DNA from: Alteromonas aquimaris
Lineage (GTDB): Bacteria; Pseudomonadota; Gammaproteobacteria; Enterobacterales; Alteromonadaceae
NCBI RefSeq assembly: GCF_026183695.1
Contig: NZ_JAPFRD010000011.1
Span: forward strand, 1 to 64,000
Direction of reading: 5' to 3'
DNA: 64,000 bases
Below, piece by piece: positions 1-11,477 of this stretch. The position numbers and the translations under genes were made by a program. The first letter of the stretch is position 1. Each line of letters opens with the position of its first letter. The notes under the pieces are model-generated. The model was given only the letters and a program-made list of their open reading frames with translations, ran no database searches and was not told the origin of the DNA.

Positions 1-25
1 CCACACAGATTGTCTTGTTATAAAT

Positions 26-37
26 TGTTAAAGAACG
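26..37 (-). promoter_or_regulatory. rRNA operon leader boxA antitermination site
   Basis: On the minus strand this reads CGTTCTTTAACA, one or two changes from the E. coli rrn boxA (TGCTCTTTAACA). The bases that follow toward the left edge, ending in GACAATCTGTGTGG, match the E. coli 16S leader closely. An rRNA operon therefore starts here and runs leftward out of the window. BoxA is where NusB/NusE-type factors load to stop premature Rho termination. The 16S gene itself is not visible. Confidence 0.88.
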
Positions 38-41
38 TTTT

Positions 42-64
42 GCTAATCGGACTTGCCGATTAGC
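42..64 (-). other. Perfect hairpin in the rRNA leader
   Basis: A 9-bp perfect inverted repeat (GCTAATCGG and CCGATTAGC) with a 5-base loop lies just upstream of boxA in the rRNA leader. Its position fits the boxB-like hairpin that precedes boxA in many rrn leaders. The structure is seen directly; the role is inferred. Confidence 0.6.
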
Positions 65-123
65 ACGCTTTTCAGCTTTTGCCTTCTAGCGTTGCTTCAG
101 GTTCTCCCCGAAGCGGGAGGCGC

Positions 124-151
124 ATTCTACGCCTTTTGTTTTCAGTGTCAA
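124..151 (-). promoter_or_regulatory. rrn promoter, proximal
   Basis: Minus-strand sigma70 promoter with a consensus -35 TTGACA (146-151), a 16-bp spacer and -10 TAGAAT (124-129), followed by a GC-rich discriminator starting GCGC. It lies about 90 bases upstream of boxA, as expected for the start-proximal rRNA promoter. The early transcript can fold into a small CTCCC/GGGAG hairpin. The GC-rich discriminator is the usual signature of stringent (ppGpp) control; that control is inferred. Confidence 0.85.
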
Positions 152-261
152 CATGTTTTTGAAATTATTTTCTAAAATGTTTCGCTGAAAACCGCTTCCG
201 ATAAGGCTTTCGCCTTTTCCTGCAAGTTGTCGTTTTGACTTTCCTGCCGAAGCGGATGCGC

Positions 262-289
262 ATTGTAGGGATTTAAATTTCTGCGTCAA
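262..289 (-). promoter_or_regulatory. rrn promoter, distal
   Basis: Second minus-strand sigma70 promoter: -35 TTGACG (284-289), 16-bp spacer, -10 TACAAT (262-267). It is also followed by a GCGC discriminator and a CCGCTTCGG motif resembling the one after the proximal promoter. The two promoters are about 138 bp apart and look like the tandem pair typical of rRNA operons. Confidence 0.8.
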
Positions 290-409
290 CTCTTATTTAA
301 AAAAAACTCCCACATTTCGTTTGAACGGTTACTTTATAGACTATCAGCTCTATTTCTGCACGTTTTCTACAGGTATAGTTCTCCTACTTCCTAACGAGTG
401 TTTAATTAT

Positions 410-958
410 ATGACTATTCGACAGTACCAAACTATCTCACCAACGTTGGGCAACAACGTTTATATTGATGAAATGGCCCTTATCGCCGGCGACGTCCATA
501 TGGCGGATGATGTTAGTGTTTGGCCGTTTGTCTCTGCCCGTGGAGATGTAAACACGATAACGATTGGCGCAAGATCAAATATTCAAGACGGCACTGTGTT
601 GCATGTGACACGAAAAACAAGCTCAAATCCTGAGGGTTACCCCCTGGTAATTGGTAAAGATGTCACCATCGGCCATAAGTGTATGCTGCACGGTTGCAGA
701 CTTGGTGACCGCATCTTAGTAGGCATGGGTGCCATTATTATGGACAACGTGATTGTGGAAAATGACGTATTTATTGGTGCAGGTACTCTCGTTCCGCCCA
801 ATAAAAGACTAGCAAGTGGCTATTTGTATGTGGGTAATCCTATGCAGAAAAAACGTCCATTAACAGAGGCTGAAATTGCTTTTTTAAAGCAGTCAGCCAT
901 CAACTATGTTGAGCTCAAGAATGACTATCTCAACACGACGTCAAATAGCGAACGTTAA
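410..958 (+). CDS. yrdA: Gamma-class carbonic anhydrase family protein (YrdA)
   Basis: Left-handed beta-helix protein of 182 aa with hexapeptide repeats, closely resembling E. coli YrdA. Visible family motifs are NIQDGTVLHVT and GHKCMLHGC, which supply the histidines that bind metal in the trimer, and IGAGTLVPPNK. Enzymatic activity of this family is uncertain: it binds metal like gamma carbonic anhydrases but few members have proven activity. The ATG at 410 is preferred over an in-frame GTG at 398, because the AACGAG ribosome site at 393-398 is correctly spaced only for the ATG. It sits between the rrn promoter and aroE as in E. coli. Its stop codon overlaps the stop of convergent aroE (TTAA at 955-958). 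Confidence 0.9.
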   Translation: MTIRQYQTISPTLGNNVYIDEMALIAGDVHMADDVSVWPFVSARGDVNTITIGARSNIQDGTVLHVTRKTSSNPEGYPLVIGKDVTIGHKCMLHGCRLGDRILVGMGAIIMDNVIVENDVFIGAGTLVPPNKRLASGYLYVGNPMQKKRPLTEAEIAFLKQSAINYVELKNDYLNTTSNSER

Positions 959-1764
959 ATATCCCTTAACGCGGCTTGCACTTCTGTAATTGCAGGTCGT
1001 TTACCCGTCCAAATATAAAACGCTTCAGCAGCCTGGCCTATCAACATACCTAATCCATCCGATACTTTTGCTGCGCCGTTACTTAATGCATGGCGCATAA
1101 ATGGTGTAGCCTGCTTCCCGTATACCATGTCGTAAGCAAGCTGGCTTTGTCCGATTTTTAAGGTGCCCAGCTCTGGCAGTTCTCCAGTTAAGCTAGCTGA
1201 TGTACAGTTCACGATAATATCGTATTGTTGTGAAGCCAATTCGTCCCCTGTCATCGCTTTGACCTGACTAATACCTAATGCATCACTCAGGCGTTTTGCT
1301 TTTTCGAAAGTTCGATTGCTAATATGAAGCTCGCTCACTCCTGTATCCAGTAATGGCTTTATCACCCCTCTTGCAGCCCCCCCAGCTCCTATCAGTAAGA
1401 CTGACGCACCTTGAAGCGAACCAATCTGCGCAACCAAATCACTGACTAATCCCAATCCGTCCGTGTTGAAACCGCGCAGAATGTCCGCTTGTAAAAGCGT
1501 ATTCACCGCTCGCGCTTGCATGGCATAACGGTCGCAATTAGATTGCGTCAATTCAAAAGCTTCCTGCTTAAACGGCACAGTGATGTTGCAACCAATTGCC
1601 TCGGGATCAGCGAAGAAAGCAGTTAATGCTTGCGCAAAATTACCTTTCGCACATTCAATTTTTTCATATGAAATCGTTTCACCACAGGATTGGGCAAACA
1701 TATGGTGGATAGATGGTGATAGACTATGCGCAATCGGATTACCAAACACTGCTAGTTTTTTCAT
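955..1764 (-). CDS. aroE: Shikimate dehydrogenase (NADP+)
   Basis: 269-aa enzyme reducing 3-dehydroshikimate to shikimate in aromatic amino acid synthesis. Motifs in order: the substrate serines in HSLSPSIHH near residue 15, the catalytic lysine in TVPFKQ, NTDGLGL, the Rossmann loop GAGGAARG, NRT for NADP phosphate binding, and a C-terminal DGLGMLIGQAAEAF. The start is set at MKKLAVFGNP, which matches the family N-terminus; an upstream in-frame extension of 26 codons does not resemble AroE. The ATG shares bases with the start codon of the divergent globin gene (CATG at 1762-1765). It belongs to the leftward block with hemF and tsaC but is separated from hemF by that opposing gene. Confidence 0.96.
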   Translation of the reverse strand: MKKLAVFGNPIAHSLSPSIHHMFAQSCGETISYEKIECAKGNFAQALTAFFADPEAIGCNITVPFKQEAFELTQSNCDRYAMQARAVNTLLQADILRGFNTDGLGLVSDLVAQIGSLQGASVLLIGAGGAARGVIKPLLDTGVSELHISNRTFEKAKRLSDALGISQVKAMTGDELASQQYDIIVNCTSASLTGELPELGTLKIGQSQLAYDMVYGKQATPFMRHALSNGAAKVSDGLGMLIGQAAEAFYIWTGKRPAITEVQAALRDI

Positions 1765-2173
1765 GAATTTTTTTCGCTCGCTTAAAAAGAAACCCACCAC
1801 GCCATTTAAGGCTATAGGAGGGCAAGTCATAACTAACGCCATCGCAGAAACCTTTTACGACATTATGGAGGGAGATCCCCTTGCAGCGGATTTGATGGCA
1901 ATACATCCTAAGCCATTAACGCGAATTCGTGAAGTATTCGCACTATACTTAACTATGTGGCTTGGCGGGCCTAATACTTATGAAGAGCAATTCGGTCATC
2001 CCCGACTGCGCGCACGCCACCTTCCTTTTACCGTGACGCCAGTGTTGAAGGAACAATGGATGTATTGTATGCGAAAAGCCATATTTAAGCATGTCCCCGA
2101 TAAAACGCTGGCTAATCGGATACTGGCTTCGCTGAATGAGTTAGCTGAACACATGATTAATACCAAGGACTAA
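1763..2173 (+). CDS. Group II truncated hemoglobin
   Basis: 136-aa globin-fold protein. It carries the group II signature: FYDIM with the B10-type tyrosine, WLGGP, HPRLRARHLPF with the proximal heme histidine, and QWMYCM with the G8 tryptophan. Such proteins bind O2 or NO and are linked to NO detoxification or redox chemistry; the exact role here is unknown. The start at 1763 gives a normal-length protein (globin homology begins at TPFKAIGG, residue 13). That ATG overlaps the divergent aroE start by two bases, so each gene's upstream signals lie inside the other. A strong AGGAGG at about 1808-1813 has no usual start codon after it. The gene ends 3 bp from convergent hemF. Confidence 0.85.
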   Translation: MNFFRSLKKKPTTPFKAIGGQVITNAIAETFYDIMEGDPLAADLMAIHPKPLTRIREVFALYLTMWLGGPNTYEEQFGHPRLRARHLPFTVTPVLKEQWMYCMRKAIFKHVPDKTLANRILASLNELAEHMINTKD

Positions 2174-2176
2174 CGT

Positions 2177-3672
<1,496 letters not shown>

Positions 3673-3737
3673 GTGGAACTACCTGAAATAAAATAATTTA
3701 ACTATAGCGACGTAGGTTTTATTGTGTGTGCCAGTTA

Positions 3738-4280
3738 CTACTGTTTAAAGTCGCACTTAGGCTGGGGGCAACAAACGGTACCTTTTTTATCAATTAACAT
3801 CTTCCAACCACAAGTTGGACAGGTTCCTGCCACAGGAGGCCAGTTTACCACGTAACGACATTTGGGATACCCATCGCAGGAATAGAATCGCTTCCCGTAT
3901 TTGTTAGTGCGCTCGGTTATTTTGCCTTCATGACATTGCGGACAGGCTACCTCGGTATCCGTTTTTTGCTTCAATGGGGCAATATGCTGGCAATCTGGAA
4001 ATCCAGAACAACCGACAAACATACCGTAGCGCCCTTTTTTCACCGCTAAACCCTCACCACAAGATGGACATACAGAACCATCAATAGCGGTTAGCGTTGT
4101 AGTTTGATTATCATGCAGGGGTTTACTGAAATGGCAATCGGGAAAACCCGAACATCCAACGAAGGGACCTGATTTGCTGTTCTTAATATGTAAGGCCTTG
4201 CCACATTCAGGACAAGGACCAAGTGAGTCGTCTAGCGCGTGTTCCTCAGCGCTAAACAAAGAAAGGTCAATTTTTGACAT
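3738..4280 (-). CDS. yrdD: Topoisomerase-type C4 zinc-finger protein (YrdD-like)
   Basis: 180-aa protein built almost entirely from four zinc-binding modules like the C-terminal domain of DNA topoisomerase I. Each has CxxC pairs: CPECGKAL...CSGFPDC, CPSCGEGL...CSGFPDC, CPQCHEGK...CDGYPKC, and a final CPTCGWKM...CPQPKC. There is no catalytic topoisomerase domain. The length and position between tsaC and smg match E. coli YrdD. DNA or RNA binding is likely from the fold; the biological role is not established. Confidence 0.88.
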   Translation of the reverse strand: MSKIDLSLFSAEEHALDDSLGPCPECGKALHIKNSKSGPFVGCSGFPDCHFSKPLHDNQTTTLTAIDGSVCPSCGEGLAVKKGRYGMFVGCSGFPDCQHIAPLKQKTDTEVACPQCHEGKITERTNKYGKRFYSCDGYPKCRYVVNWPPVAGTCPTCGWKMLIDKKGTVCCPQPKCDFKQ

Positions 4281-4307
4281 TCACCATAACCAGTTAATGG
4301 TAAAAAA

Positions 4308-4784
4308 TTAATGTAGCGTGCCATCGGATTCATCAAACAACAAATCTTCCATCTGAGCATAGGCATTTTCCTTACCTGGTACATTAAACAGCACCATCAA
4401 CACTACCCATTTAAGATCTTCCAGACAGAACTCAGTTGAATCTATTTCCATTACCCGATCAATTACCATCTCACGGGTTGACGCATCCAGCACTCCAACT
4501 TGCTCTAAAAATAACAAAAAACCGCGACATTCTATATCCAGCCGCATCTGTTCTTCCTGCGTATAAATCCGGCTCAGACTGGAATTTATATTTTTGCAGA
4601 AATACGGTTTGATGTCCGTCTCCTGCAATGCAGCAAGTTTTTCTAACCACGCTAGCGCTTTATAGATTTCGTCGTGATGAAAGCCAGCACGAACCAATTC
4701 ATCCGTTAATTCATCCTGATCAACGCGAATTTCCGTTTCGCTGTGAATAAAGTTTTCAAATAGATACATGAGGATGTCGAACAT
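4308..4784 (-). CDS. smg: Smg family protein (DUF494)
   Basis: 158-aa acidic, mostly helical protein matching E. coli Smg from the first residues ([16 protein letters not shown]) to the end ([12 protein letters not shown]...LH). Also conserved are [25 protein letters not shown] and [17 protein letters not shown]. Its function is unknown although it is widely conserved next to dprA. The gene begins inside the dprA coding region with a 29-base overlap, which suggests translational coupling. Confidence 0.9.
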   Translation of the reverse strand: MFDILMYLFENFIHSETEIRVDQDELTDELVRAGFHHDEIYKALAWLEKLAALQETDIKPYFCKNINSSLSRIYTQEEQMRLDIECRGFLLFLEQVGVLDASTREMVIDRVMEIDSTEFCLEDLKWVVLMVLFNVPGKENAYAQMEDLLFDESDGTLH

Positions 4785-5919
4785 TTTTTTTACCCCTCAA
4801 TTTGACGTAGCCGCCTGGTACGGCTGCTACACAACCCCGCAATTCGTATTCTAAAAGGGTTGCCAATACCTCTGAAACTGACAACTTGTTGCGTTCGGCA
4901 ATAACGTCTACAGCTGTAACATCAAAGTCCACACTATCTAATAATTCATCGGTTGCCAAGTTTTCGCATGGACTTTTTTGCGATTCATCCACACCTTGCA
5001 ATGCCAGTTGCGATGGTACACAAGCGAATTCTTCGATAATGTCTTCCACCTTAAATACTAGTTTTGCACCTTGTTGGATTAAATGATGACAACCTTCTGA
5101 TGTGGAATTATAAATGTTACCGGGTACAGCAAATACCTCTCGCCCTAGATCTATGGCTAAATTTGCAGTTATCAAGGTGCCACTTTTAATTGCCGCCTCA
5201 ATTACTACAGTTCCAGTGGACAGTGCTGCAATAATTCTATTTCGTCTGGGAAAATGACAAGCTCTTGGTGGAGTTCCGGGCCAAAACTCACTCACAATGG
5301 TACCGCCTTGTTCAACGATGGAATGATGTAGCTTCTGATTTCGGGCAGGATAAATTTTATCAGGCCCCGTACCCGTAACGGCAATAGTTTTAGCCTGCCC
5401 ATGCAACGCTCCTTGGTGGGCGGCAGCATCGATTCCCGTCGCGAGCCCACTCACAACGCTCCAACCAAGCTCAGCTAATTGTCTGGCAAATTCTTGAGCT
5501 ATTTGCTTACCTGCGTGGGTGCAGCGGCGGCTCCCCACCAGTGCTATAGAAGGCTGTGATATTAATCTCTCGTTACCTCGCACAAAGAGCACCAATGGCG
5601 GGGAACATAATTGTTTCAGCATTTCTGGATAAGACGAGCAATCAATACTGACCAGTTGATTTAAGGTCTCCTGAGACTGCCACTCAAGACTTTGCTCGAT
5701 ACGCTGCAGATCGGCTGCGCGTATAAGTTGAGCTAATTTTTCGGGTAGCTCAGCTTGGTGGTTTACTTGAGGCTGCCAATTACCAGTAAAAAGGTGGTCG
5801 AGTGAAATCGAATTTTTTTCAATTACGTCTAACCATTCCCTCGGGGTGACGCCTTTGATGGTGGTTAGGGTGAGCCATTTAATTAAATCTTCCTGATTGC
5901 AGACTCCAATCGTATTCAT
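4756..5919 (-). CDS. dprA: DNA processing protein DprA (Smf)
   Basis: 387-aa protein that binds incoming single-stranded DNA and loads RecA during natural transformation. The central Rossmann-like domain shows [65 protein letters not shown] and [21 protein letters not shown]. There is an N-terminal helical (SAM-like) region and a C-terminal winged-helix domain ([36 protein letters not shown]) of the kind that contacts ComFC or DNA in other species. The family is also present in non-competent bacteria, so competence cannot be concluded from this gene alone. Confidence 0.95.
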   Translation of the reverse strand: MNTIGVCNQEDLIKWLTLTTIKGVTPREWLDVIEKNSISLDHLFTGNWQPQVNHQAELPEKLAQLIRAADLQRIEQSLEWQSQETLNQLVSIDCSSYPEMLKQLCSPPLVLFVRGNERLISQPSIALVGSRRCTHAGKQIAQEFARQLAELGWSVVSGLATGIDAAAHQGALHGQAKTIAVTGTGPDKIYPARNQKLHHSIVEQGGTIVSEFWPGTPPRACHFPRRNRIIAALSTGTVVIEAAIKSGTLITANLAIDLGREVFAVPGNIYNSTSEGCHHLIQQGAKLVFKVEDIIEEFACVPSQLALQGVDESQKSPCENLATDELLDSVDFDVTAVDVIAERNKLSVSEVLATLLEYELRGCVAAVPGGYVKLRGKKNVRHPHVSI

Positions 5920-5965
5920 TTGCCCTTCCTGCGTTCTGTTCAGTCAGAGCGAGGACCCTCTGCGA

Positions 5966-7048
5966 CTACGGGTTAGCGACGATTGCCCCTCTCTGAATAC
6001 TATCTTTTGCCCGCGTAATAATGCCATAGCTGGCTTTTTCAAATGTTTTGAAGATGATCAGTTCTCCTACTTTCAAAGCGGGTTGTTTTACCGTTGAACC
6101 ATCATTAAACACACTTTTTACCACATTGGTTTCACTGCTATAACGGGGAGTATGGCCATCAATTATGTCTGGACCTTGGGTGTAGATACCCATAACGGTT
6201 CCAGGTGCTATCTGTTTATTGCCTATATCAACAATTACCACATCGTGTTTGCCTGTAAGCGTATGTTCATGCAAATTACCTACGATATGACCTCGTTGAC
6301 TGGTTGCAGCAGCCAGGGTTAAGTCTTTCGCATCAGTAAATTTGCCAGCATAAAGTTTGTCACCCCTTTGGGCTTCAAAGTTTGACTTATCAACTTTTAC
6401 CAACCACTGGTCAGCAGCCTTGTCTTCTACCATCGTTGCATCAGCAACATGGTGAACCTGCACGCCAAGTACATTTCCTTCGAAGTCTTTAATAGTACTT
6501 TGCTTACGAATAACCCGATACTGATCTTCTGGACGGCCCATCTTTCGACTGAGCACCAAATCCCCTTCTACAAAACGCATGTCTGCTTCCTGATTACCTA
6601 ATAGGTAGGGCAAACGTGAATAGTTTTCTTCTGCCAACAATTCATTTTGATTCACATAGGTAGCAATGGCTGACCAAGGCAGGACACTTATCGGCTGCGG
6701 CTTCGTTTCCGTGACGGTGGTGGGTGTCAGGGTCAGTTGTTTTTTATTGCGGACTACTTCCAAGATCGGCTGGCCGTCCACATACCTAATCGTCAGCACA
6801 TCGCCAGGATAGATCAGGTGAGGATTCGATATTTGTGTATTTTTGCGCCAAAGCTCAGGCCATAGCCAAGGCTTGTCGAGAAATAAGCTGGCGATATCCC
6901 ACAACGTATCATTCTTCTTTACGGTATAGGTTTTAGGAGCGCTAGGTCTTATATCCACTTGTTGTGCCATGGCGAAGCCGGCAACCACAAAGGTGAGCAA
7001 TGTAAGTAGACATGCACCTTTGCTTATCAGTTTCTTTACAAAAATCAT
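5966..7048 (-). CDS. Secreted LysM peptidoglycan-binding protein
   Basis: 360-aa exported protein. A signal peptide (MIFVKKLISKG, then a hydrophobic stretch ending AGFAMAQQ) is followed by one LysM domain at about residues 40-90 (TYTVKKNDTLWDIASLFL...LIYPGDVLTIRY). A long C-terminal region of about 270 residues has no domain I recognise. LysM binds the glycan strands of the cell wall, so a periplasmic location is likely. The start at 7048 is chosen because AGGAAAGGGG lies just upstream and the signal peptide begins there. The gene sits between dprA and the divergent def gene, a conserved arrangement in related marine bacteria as far as I recall. Confidence 0.85.
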   Translation of the reverse strand: MIFVKKLISKGACLLTLLTFVVAGFAMAQQVDIRPSAPKTYTVKKNDTLWDIASLFLDKPWLWPELWRKNTQISNPHLIYPGDVLTIRYVDGQPILEVVRNKKQLTLTPTTVTETKPQPISVLPWSAIATYVNQNELLAEENYSRLPYLLGNQEADMRFVEGDLVLSRKMGRPEDQYRVIRKQSTIKDFEGNVLGVQVHHVADATMVEDKAADQWLVKVDKSNFEAQRGDKLYAGKFTDAKDLTLAAATSQRGHIVGNLHEHTLTGKHDVVIVDIGNKQIAPGTVMGIYTQGPDIIDGHTPRYSSETNVVKSVFNDGSTVKQPALKVGELIIFKTFEKASYGIITRAKDSIQRGAIVANP

Positions 7049-7277
7049 GTATGTATTGCCCCTTTCCTGTCTGTTTGCACTTACGTCACCCTGCATCAAC
7101 TTGCACCTTGCTGTTACTATACCTATAAAGCCAAAACAAAAAAATGCACGTAGGTATGGATATACGTTAGAATAGTACGCTATTAATAGGTGTAAATAGT
7201 GCTGGCAATCGGATCGTATATGTTTTTATACAGTTTAGGGTCGGTTTGCTGTCACTGGATAGACTACAAGTGAGATT

Positions 7278-7787
7278 ATGGCCACTCTAGAAGTATTAAG
7301 CTTTCCGGATGAACGCTTGCGTACAATCGCAAAACCGGTAGAAAAATTTGACGACGAGCTAAAACAACTTGTCGCCGACATGTTTGAAACAATGAAAGAC
7401 GAAAATGGCATTGGGCTGGCGGCTACGCAAGTGGATCGTCACATTCAGGTGGTAGTGATGGATGTATCTGAAGATCAAGATACGCCATATGTTTTTGTTA
7501 ATCCTGAAATAGTTGAAAAGCAGGGCAAAGTCACCAGCGAAGAAGGGTGTTTGTCTGTGCCTGGCAACTATGCCAAAGTAGATCGTGCTGAGTCTGTTAA
7601 AGTAAAGGCATTTAATGAACGCGGCGAGCCATTTGAGCTAGAAGCTTCAGGGCTGTTTGCTATTTGTATCCAACATGAGCTTGATCACCTGAAAGGGGTA
7701 TTGTTTGTGGATTATTTGTCCCCTTTAAAGCGCCAACGTATCCGTAAAAAACTTGAAAAAGAAGCCCGTCTAGCGGCCCGAGCGTAA
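7278..7787 (+). CDS. def: Peptide deformylase
   Basis: 169-aa metalloenzyme that removes the formyl group from the N-terminal methionine of new proteins. All three active-site motifs are intact: [18 protein letters not shown] (metal cysteine) and QHELDHLKG (two metal histidines and the catalytic glutamate). It is the first gene of def-fmt-rsmB, the usual order in gammaproteobacteria, and is transcribed divergently from the LysM gene. Confidence 0.97.
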   Translation: MATLEVLSFPDERLRTIAKPVEKFDDELKQLVADMFETMKDENGIGLAATQVDRHIQVVVMDVSEDQDTPYVFVNPEIVEKQGKVTSEEGCLSVPGNYAKVDRAESVKVKAFNERGEPFELEASGLFAICIQHELDHLKGVLFVDYLSPLKRQRIRKKLEKEARLAARA

Positions 7788-7795
7788 GAGTCGAC

Positions 7796-8749
7796 GTGAC
7801 CATAGCAAAAAAAATTATTTTCGCGGGAACACCTGATTTCGCCGCCAAGCACTTAGATGCCTTAATCCACTCCGAACACCATGTTGTTGCCGCGTATACA
7901 CAACCCGATCGCCCAGCCGGTCGGGGCAAAAAACTTACGCCAAGTGATGTAAAAAAATTAGCACTGGCAAATGATATCCCCGTTTTTCAACCTGCTAATT
8001 TACGCCATGAAGATGCGCAACAACAACTAGCAGCTTTGGATGCAGACATTATGGTGGTAGTGGCATACGGATTGATACTACCAAAAACAATCTTAGCAAC
8101 CCCCCGTCTAGGTTGTTTAAACGTACACGGCTCAATTCTGCCAAAATGGCGAGGTGCTGCCCCTATCCAGCGCGCAATCTGGGCGGGTGATACTCAGACC
8201 GGTGTGACCATAATGCAAATGGACGAAGGGCTGGACACGGGGGATATTCTTGATATTGCCACCTTACCAATTAACCCTGATGATACCAGCGCCAGCTTGT
8301 ACACCAAATTAGCAGCGCTGGGTCCCAAGGCATTATTGAAAGTCCTTGATCAACTGGAAGAACTCACACCGCAAGCCCAAGATAATGCTATGGCTACCTA
8401 TGCCAAGAAGCTGTCAAAAGATGAGGCGCGTATTGATTGGCAAGAAGACGCTGAGCAGCTAGAGCGAAACATTCGCGCCTTCAACCCGTGGCCCGTTGCA
8501 TGGACAAAAGTGCAAGATGAGAACGTAAAATTGTGGCAGGCCAGCATAGAAAAAACCGCTATCACATCAGCACCTGGTACTATATTGCGCGCAGATAAGC
8601 AGGGAATAGTGGTGGCGACTGGATCTAACGCACTTGTTATTACGCAGCTACAGTTACCTGGGAAACGTCCATTATCTGCTGCCGATGTACTCAATTCTCG
8701 ATGTGACTGGTTTACTCCTGGTACTGTTCTTAGCAGTTGTAACGCATGA
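7796..8749 (+). CDS. fmt: Methionyl-tRNA formyltransferase
   Basis: 317-aa enzyme that transfers a formyl group from 10-formyltetrahydrofolate to initiator Met-tRNA. The catalytic N-terminal domain shows [35 protein letters not shown] (catalytic Asn and His) and [11 protein letters not shown] (catalytic Asp). A C-terminal OB-like tRNA-binding domain begins near residue 205. The start codon is GTG, 8 bases after the def stop. The stop codon overlaps the rsmB start as ATGA, so the two are probably translationally coupled. Confidence 0.97.
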   Translation: MTIAKKIIFAGTPDFAAKHLDALIHSEHHVVAAYTQPDRPAGRGKKLTPSDVKKLALANDIPVFQPANLRHEDAQQQLAALDADIMVVVAYGLILPKTILATPRLGCLNVHGSILPKWRGAAPIQRAIWAGDTQTGVTIMQMDEGLDTGDILDIATLPINPDDTSASLYTKLAALGPKALLKVLDQLEELTPQAQDNAMATYAKKLSKDEARIDWQEDAEQLERNIRAFNPWPVAWTKVQDENVKLWQASIEKTAITSAPGTILRADKQGIVVATGSNALVITQLQLPGKRPLSAADVLNSRCDWFTPGTVLSSCNA

Positions 8750-10068
8750 TTAAACACGCTCTTCCCAAACAGCCCACTTTACGTAGCGATACTGCATGGG
8801 TGATTTATCAAATTTTGGAAGTGGGTAAATCGTCGCGGGAATGTTTGAACACAGCGCAACGCAGGCACTCTTCCAAAGACAGCGCATGGATCCAGGAAAT
8901 GGCCATGGGCGTAATGCGACAACTACCTCAACTTCAATTGTGGCTTAGGGAATTACTGGAACAACCCCTAAAAGGCAAAAAGAAAATTATCGAACATCTT
9001 TTATTGCTGGGGCTCTATCAGATAGCGTTTACTCGCGTGTCAGATCATGCTGCAATTTCTGAAACGGTCAATGCCTGCCCTAATTTAGGTAACCCAGGTT
9101 TGAAGGGACTAGTGAATGCTATCTTACGTCGCTTTCAGCGCGAGCATATGGCACAACAGTTGAGCAGTGATCCAATTGTTGCCAGCGGCTTACCTAAATG
9201 GATAGTCAAATCGCTGCAACAATACTATTCGCAAAGGGAAGTTGCCCAAATTATCAAACAAACCAATCGCATAGCGCCAATTTGGCTTAGAGTTAATCAA
9301 CGGCAAACTGACATAGACCATTTCACTCAGCATCTGCGTGATCAAAACATTCAATTCACACTATCCAACGACCATCCAGAAGCGATAATTTTGCAGTCTC
9401 GTGTGGACATTCCCTCTCTCCCGGGTTATGCGGATGGCTGGTTTTCGGTGCAGGATGGAGCAGCCCAACATGCAGCTCGTTACCTCGCTCCGCGACCTAA
9501 TGAGCGGGTCTTGGATTGCTGTGCAGCCCCCGGCGGCAAGACCAGCCATATTATGGAGTTGGTGCCAGATTTGGCTGAATGTATCGCATTGGATAACGAA
9601 ACTGCTCGGCTTGCCCGACTCGAAGAAAATATGCGGCGATTAAAGCATTCTGTAAAAGTCCTTCATGCTGACGCACTCGATACTGAAAGTTGGTGGGATG
9701 GAAATTTGTTCGATCGTATTTTGCTTGATGCTCCCTGTTCAGCTACCGGTGTGATCCGTCGCCATCCTGATATTCGTTGGCTGCGCAAGGCCTCTGATAT
9801 TGAGAAATTGGTGGCGCTTCAACAAAAGATGCTGAATACCCTTTGGCCACTATTAAAGAAAGGTGGGTCATTACTGTATGCCACGTGTTCTATTTTACCG
9901 CAAGAAAATGTACGGCAAATTGCTGGTTTCCTTGCCTCTCATAGTGATGCTAAGTTAGATCCAATATTGAATAATGAAACTAATGACTTACCTGGAAGGC
10001 AAATTTTACCCGGGGAAGGGCAAATGGATGGTTTCTATTATGCGAGACTGATAAAGTCTGCATCGTAA
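8746..10068 (+). CDS. rsmB: 16S rRNA (cytosine-967 C5) methyltransferase
   Basis: 440-aa RNA methyltransferase. It has an N-terminal NusB-like RNA-binding domain (about residues 1-145) and a C-terminal NOL1/NOP2/Sun catalytic domain. Motifs: [14 protein letters not shown] for SAM binding, [16 protein letters not shown] with one catalytic cysteine, and [13 protein letters not shown] with the second. It modifies C967 of 16S rRNA. Its ATG overlaps the fmt stop (ATGA). Confidence 0.96.
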   Translation: MIKHALPKQPTLRSDTAWVIYQILEVGKSSRECLNTAQRRHSSKDSAWIQEMAMGVMRQLPQLQLWLRELLEQPLKGKKKIIEHLLLLGLYQIAFTRVSDHAAISETVNACPNLGNPGLKGLVNAILRRFQREHMAQQLSSDPIVASGLPKWIVKSLQQYYSQREVAQIIKQTNRIAPIWLRVNQRQTDIDHFTQHLRDQNIQFTLSNDHPEAIILQSRVDIPSLPGYADGWFSVQDGAAQHAARYLAPRPNERVLDCCAAPGGKTSHIMELVPDLAECIALDNETARLARLEENMRRLKHSVKVLHADALDTESWWDGNLFDRILLDAPCSATGVIRRHPDIRWLRKASDIEKLVALQQKMLNTLWPLLKKGGSLLYATCSILPQENVRQIAGFLASHSDAKLDPILNNETNDLPGRQILPGEGQMDGFYYARLIKSAS

Positions 10069-10093
10069 TTAAACAGGGTGTTTGCTTAATACA

Positions 10094-11473
10094 ATGAAAA
10101 TTATCATTCTGGGCGCTGGACAGGTAGGCGGGACTCTCGCTGAGAATTTAGTTGGTGAAAAGAACGAAATCACCGTTATCGATTCTGATCCCGGCAAGCT
10201 TCGCACCCTGCAGGACAGATTAGATCTACAAGTCGTTACAGGCGTGGGCTCTCATCCTGATGTGCTACGTAAAGCCGGCGCTGAAGATGCCGATATGTTA
10301 ATCGCCGTCACCAGCAGTGATGAAAGTAATATGCTGGCTTGCCAGGTCGCCTACAGTTTATTTAAAACACCCACTAAGATCGCCCGTGTTCGCAGCGAAC
10401 AATACATCATTTATCAAGAGCAGCTTTATAAGCAGCAGAACATACCGGTTGACCATATCATCGCGCCTGAACAGCTGGTTACCACCTCCATTAAACGATT
10501 AATTGATTACCCAGGCGCCCTGCAGGTGGTGGAGTTTGCTGAAGGTAAGGCCAGTTTGGTCGCAGTTAAAGCGTATTACGGTGGCTTGCTGGTGGGTCAT
10601 GCCCTATCTGCTTTAAAAGAGCATATGCCAAACGTGGAAACACGGGTAGCAGCTATTTATCGGCGTGGCAAACCTATCAGGCCATTAGGCACCACCGTAA
10701 TAGAAGCCGATGATGAAGTTTTCTTTATTGCTGCAACCAAACACATTCGTGCGGTAATGAGTGAATTACAAAAACTCGAGTCCAGTTATAAACGCATCAT
10801 GATTGCAGGGGGTGGCCTAATTGGTGCTGGCTTAGCCAAACGACTGGAACACAAACACAATGTTAAACTGATTGAATATAGTGCAGAGCGGGCGCAATAT
10901 TTATCAGCACATTTAGATAAAACCATCGTTTTTCGGGGCGATGCCTCGGACCCCGAGCTTCTTACCGAGGAAGGAATCGAGCGGGTAGACGCATTTATTG
11001 CAGTAACCAACGATGATGAAGCGAATATTATGTCTGCCATGCTAGCTAAGCGCATGGGGGCCCAAAAGGCCATGGTGCTAATCCAACGGGGCGCCTATGT
11101 TGATTTAGTTCAAGGGGGTGAAATCGACATTGCCTTCTCGCCGCAACAAGCCACCATTTCTGCTCTGCTCACGCATATACGTCGCGGAGATATTGTTAAT
11201 GTTTACTCTTTACGCCGTGGAGCGGCTGAGGCCATTGAAGCTATCGCGCATGGCGATGAAAACACGTCTAAAGTGGTCGGTAAACAAATTGGTGATGTAC
11301 GCCTTCCTCCAGGCACCACAATTGGAGCCATCGTTCGCGATGACCAAGTGATCATTGCTCATAGTGACACTGTTATTAAAGCCAATGACCATGTGATTTT
11401 GTTCCTGGTGGATAAAAAGTATATCGGAGACGTGGAAAAGCTGTTCCAACCCAGCGCTTTCTTTTTTGGGTGA
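10094..11473 (+). CDS. trkA: Trk potassium uptake regulatory subunit TrkA
   Basis: 459-aa cytoplasmic regulator of the Trk K+ channel, built of two RCK halves. Each half begins with a nucleotide-binding loop, [13 protein letters not shown] near residue 7 and [13 protein letters not shown] near residue 240, followed by TrkA-C segments. It is very close to E. coli TrkA, whose N-terminus [13 protein letters not shown] fixes the start at ATG 10094 rather than an in-frame TTG at 10082. Its channel partner trkH lies immediately downstream on the opposite strand, with the two stops 4 bases apart. Confidence 0.96.
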   Translation: MKIIILGAGQVGGTLAENLVGEKNEITVIDSDPGKLRTLQDRLDLQVVTGVGSHPDVLRKAGAEDADMLIAVTSSDESNMLACQVAYSLFKTPTKIARVRSEQYIIYQEQLYKQQNIPVDHIIAPEQLVTTSIKRLIDYPGALQVVEFAEGKASLVAVKAYYGGLLVGHALSALKEHMPNVETRVAAIYRRGKPIRPLGTTVIEADDEVFFIAATKHIRAVMSELQKLESSYKRIMIAGGGLIGAGLAKRLEHKHNVKLIEYSAERAQYLSAHLDKTIVFRGDASDPELLTEEGIERVDAFIAVTNDDEANIMSAMLAKRMGAQKAMVLIQRGAYVDLVQGGEIDIAFSPQQATISALLTHIRRGDIVNVYSLRRGAAEAIEAIAHGDENTSKVVGKQIGDVRLPPGTTIGAIVRDDQVIIAHSDTVIKANDHVILFLVDKKYIGDVEKLFQPSAFFFG

Positions 11474-11477
11474 CCGC

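Noticed and set aside
1580-1762. Upstream in-frame extension of the globin reading frame by 61 codons
   Set aside because: It is antisense to conserved aroE codons and shows no globin similarity; a normal-length globin begins at 1763.
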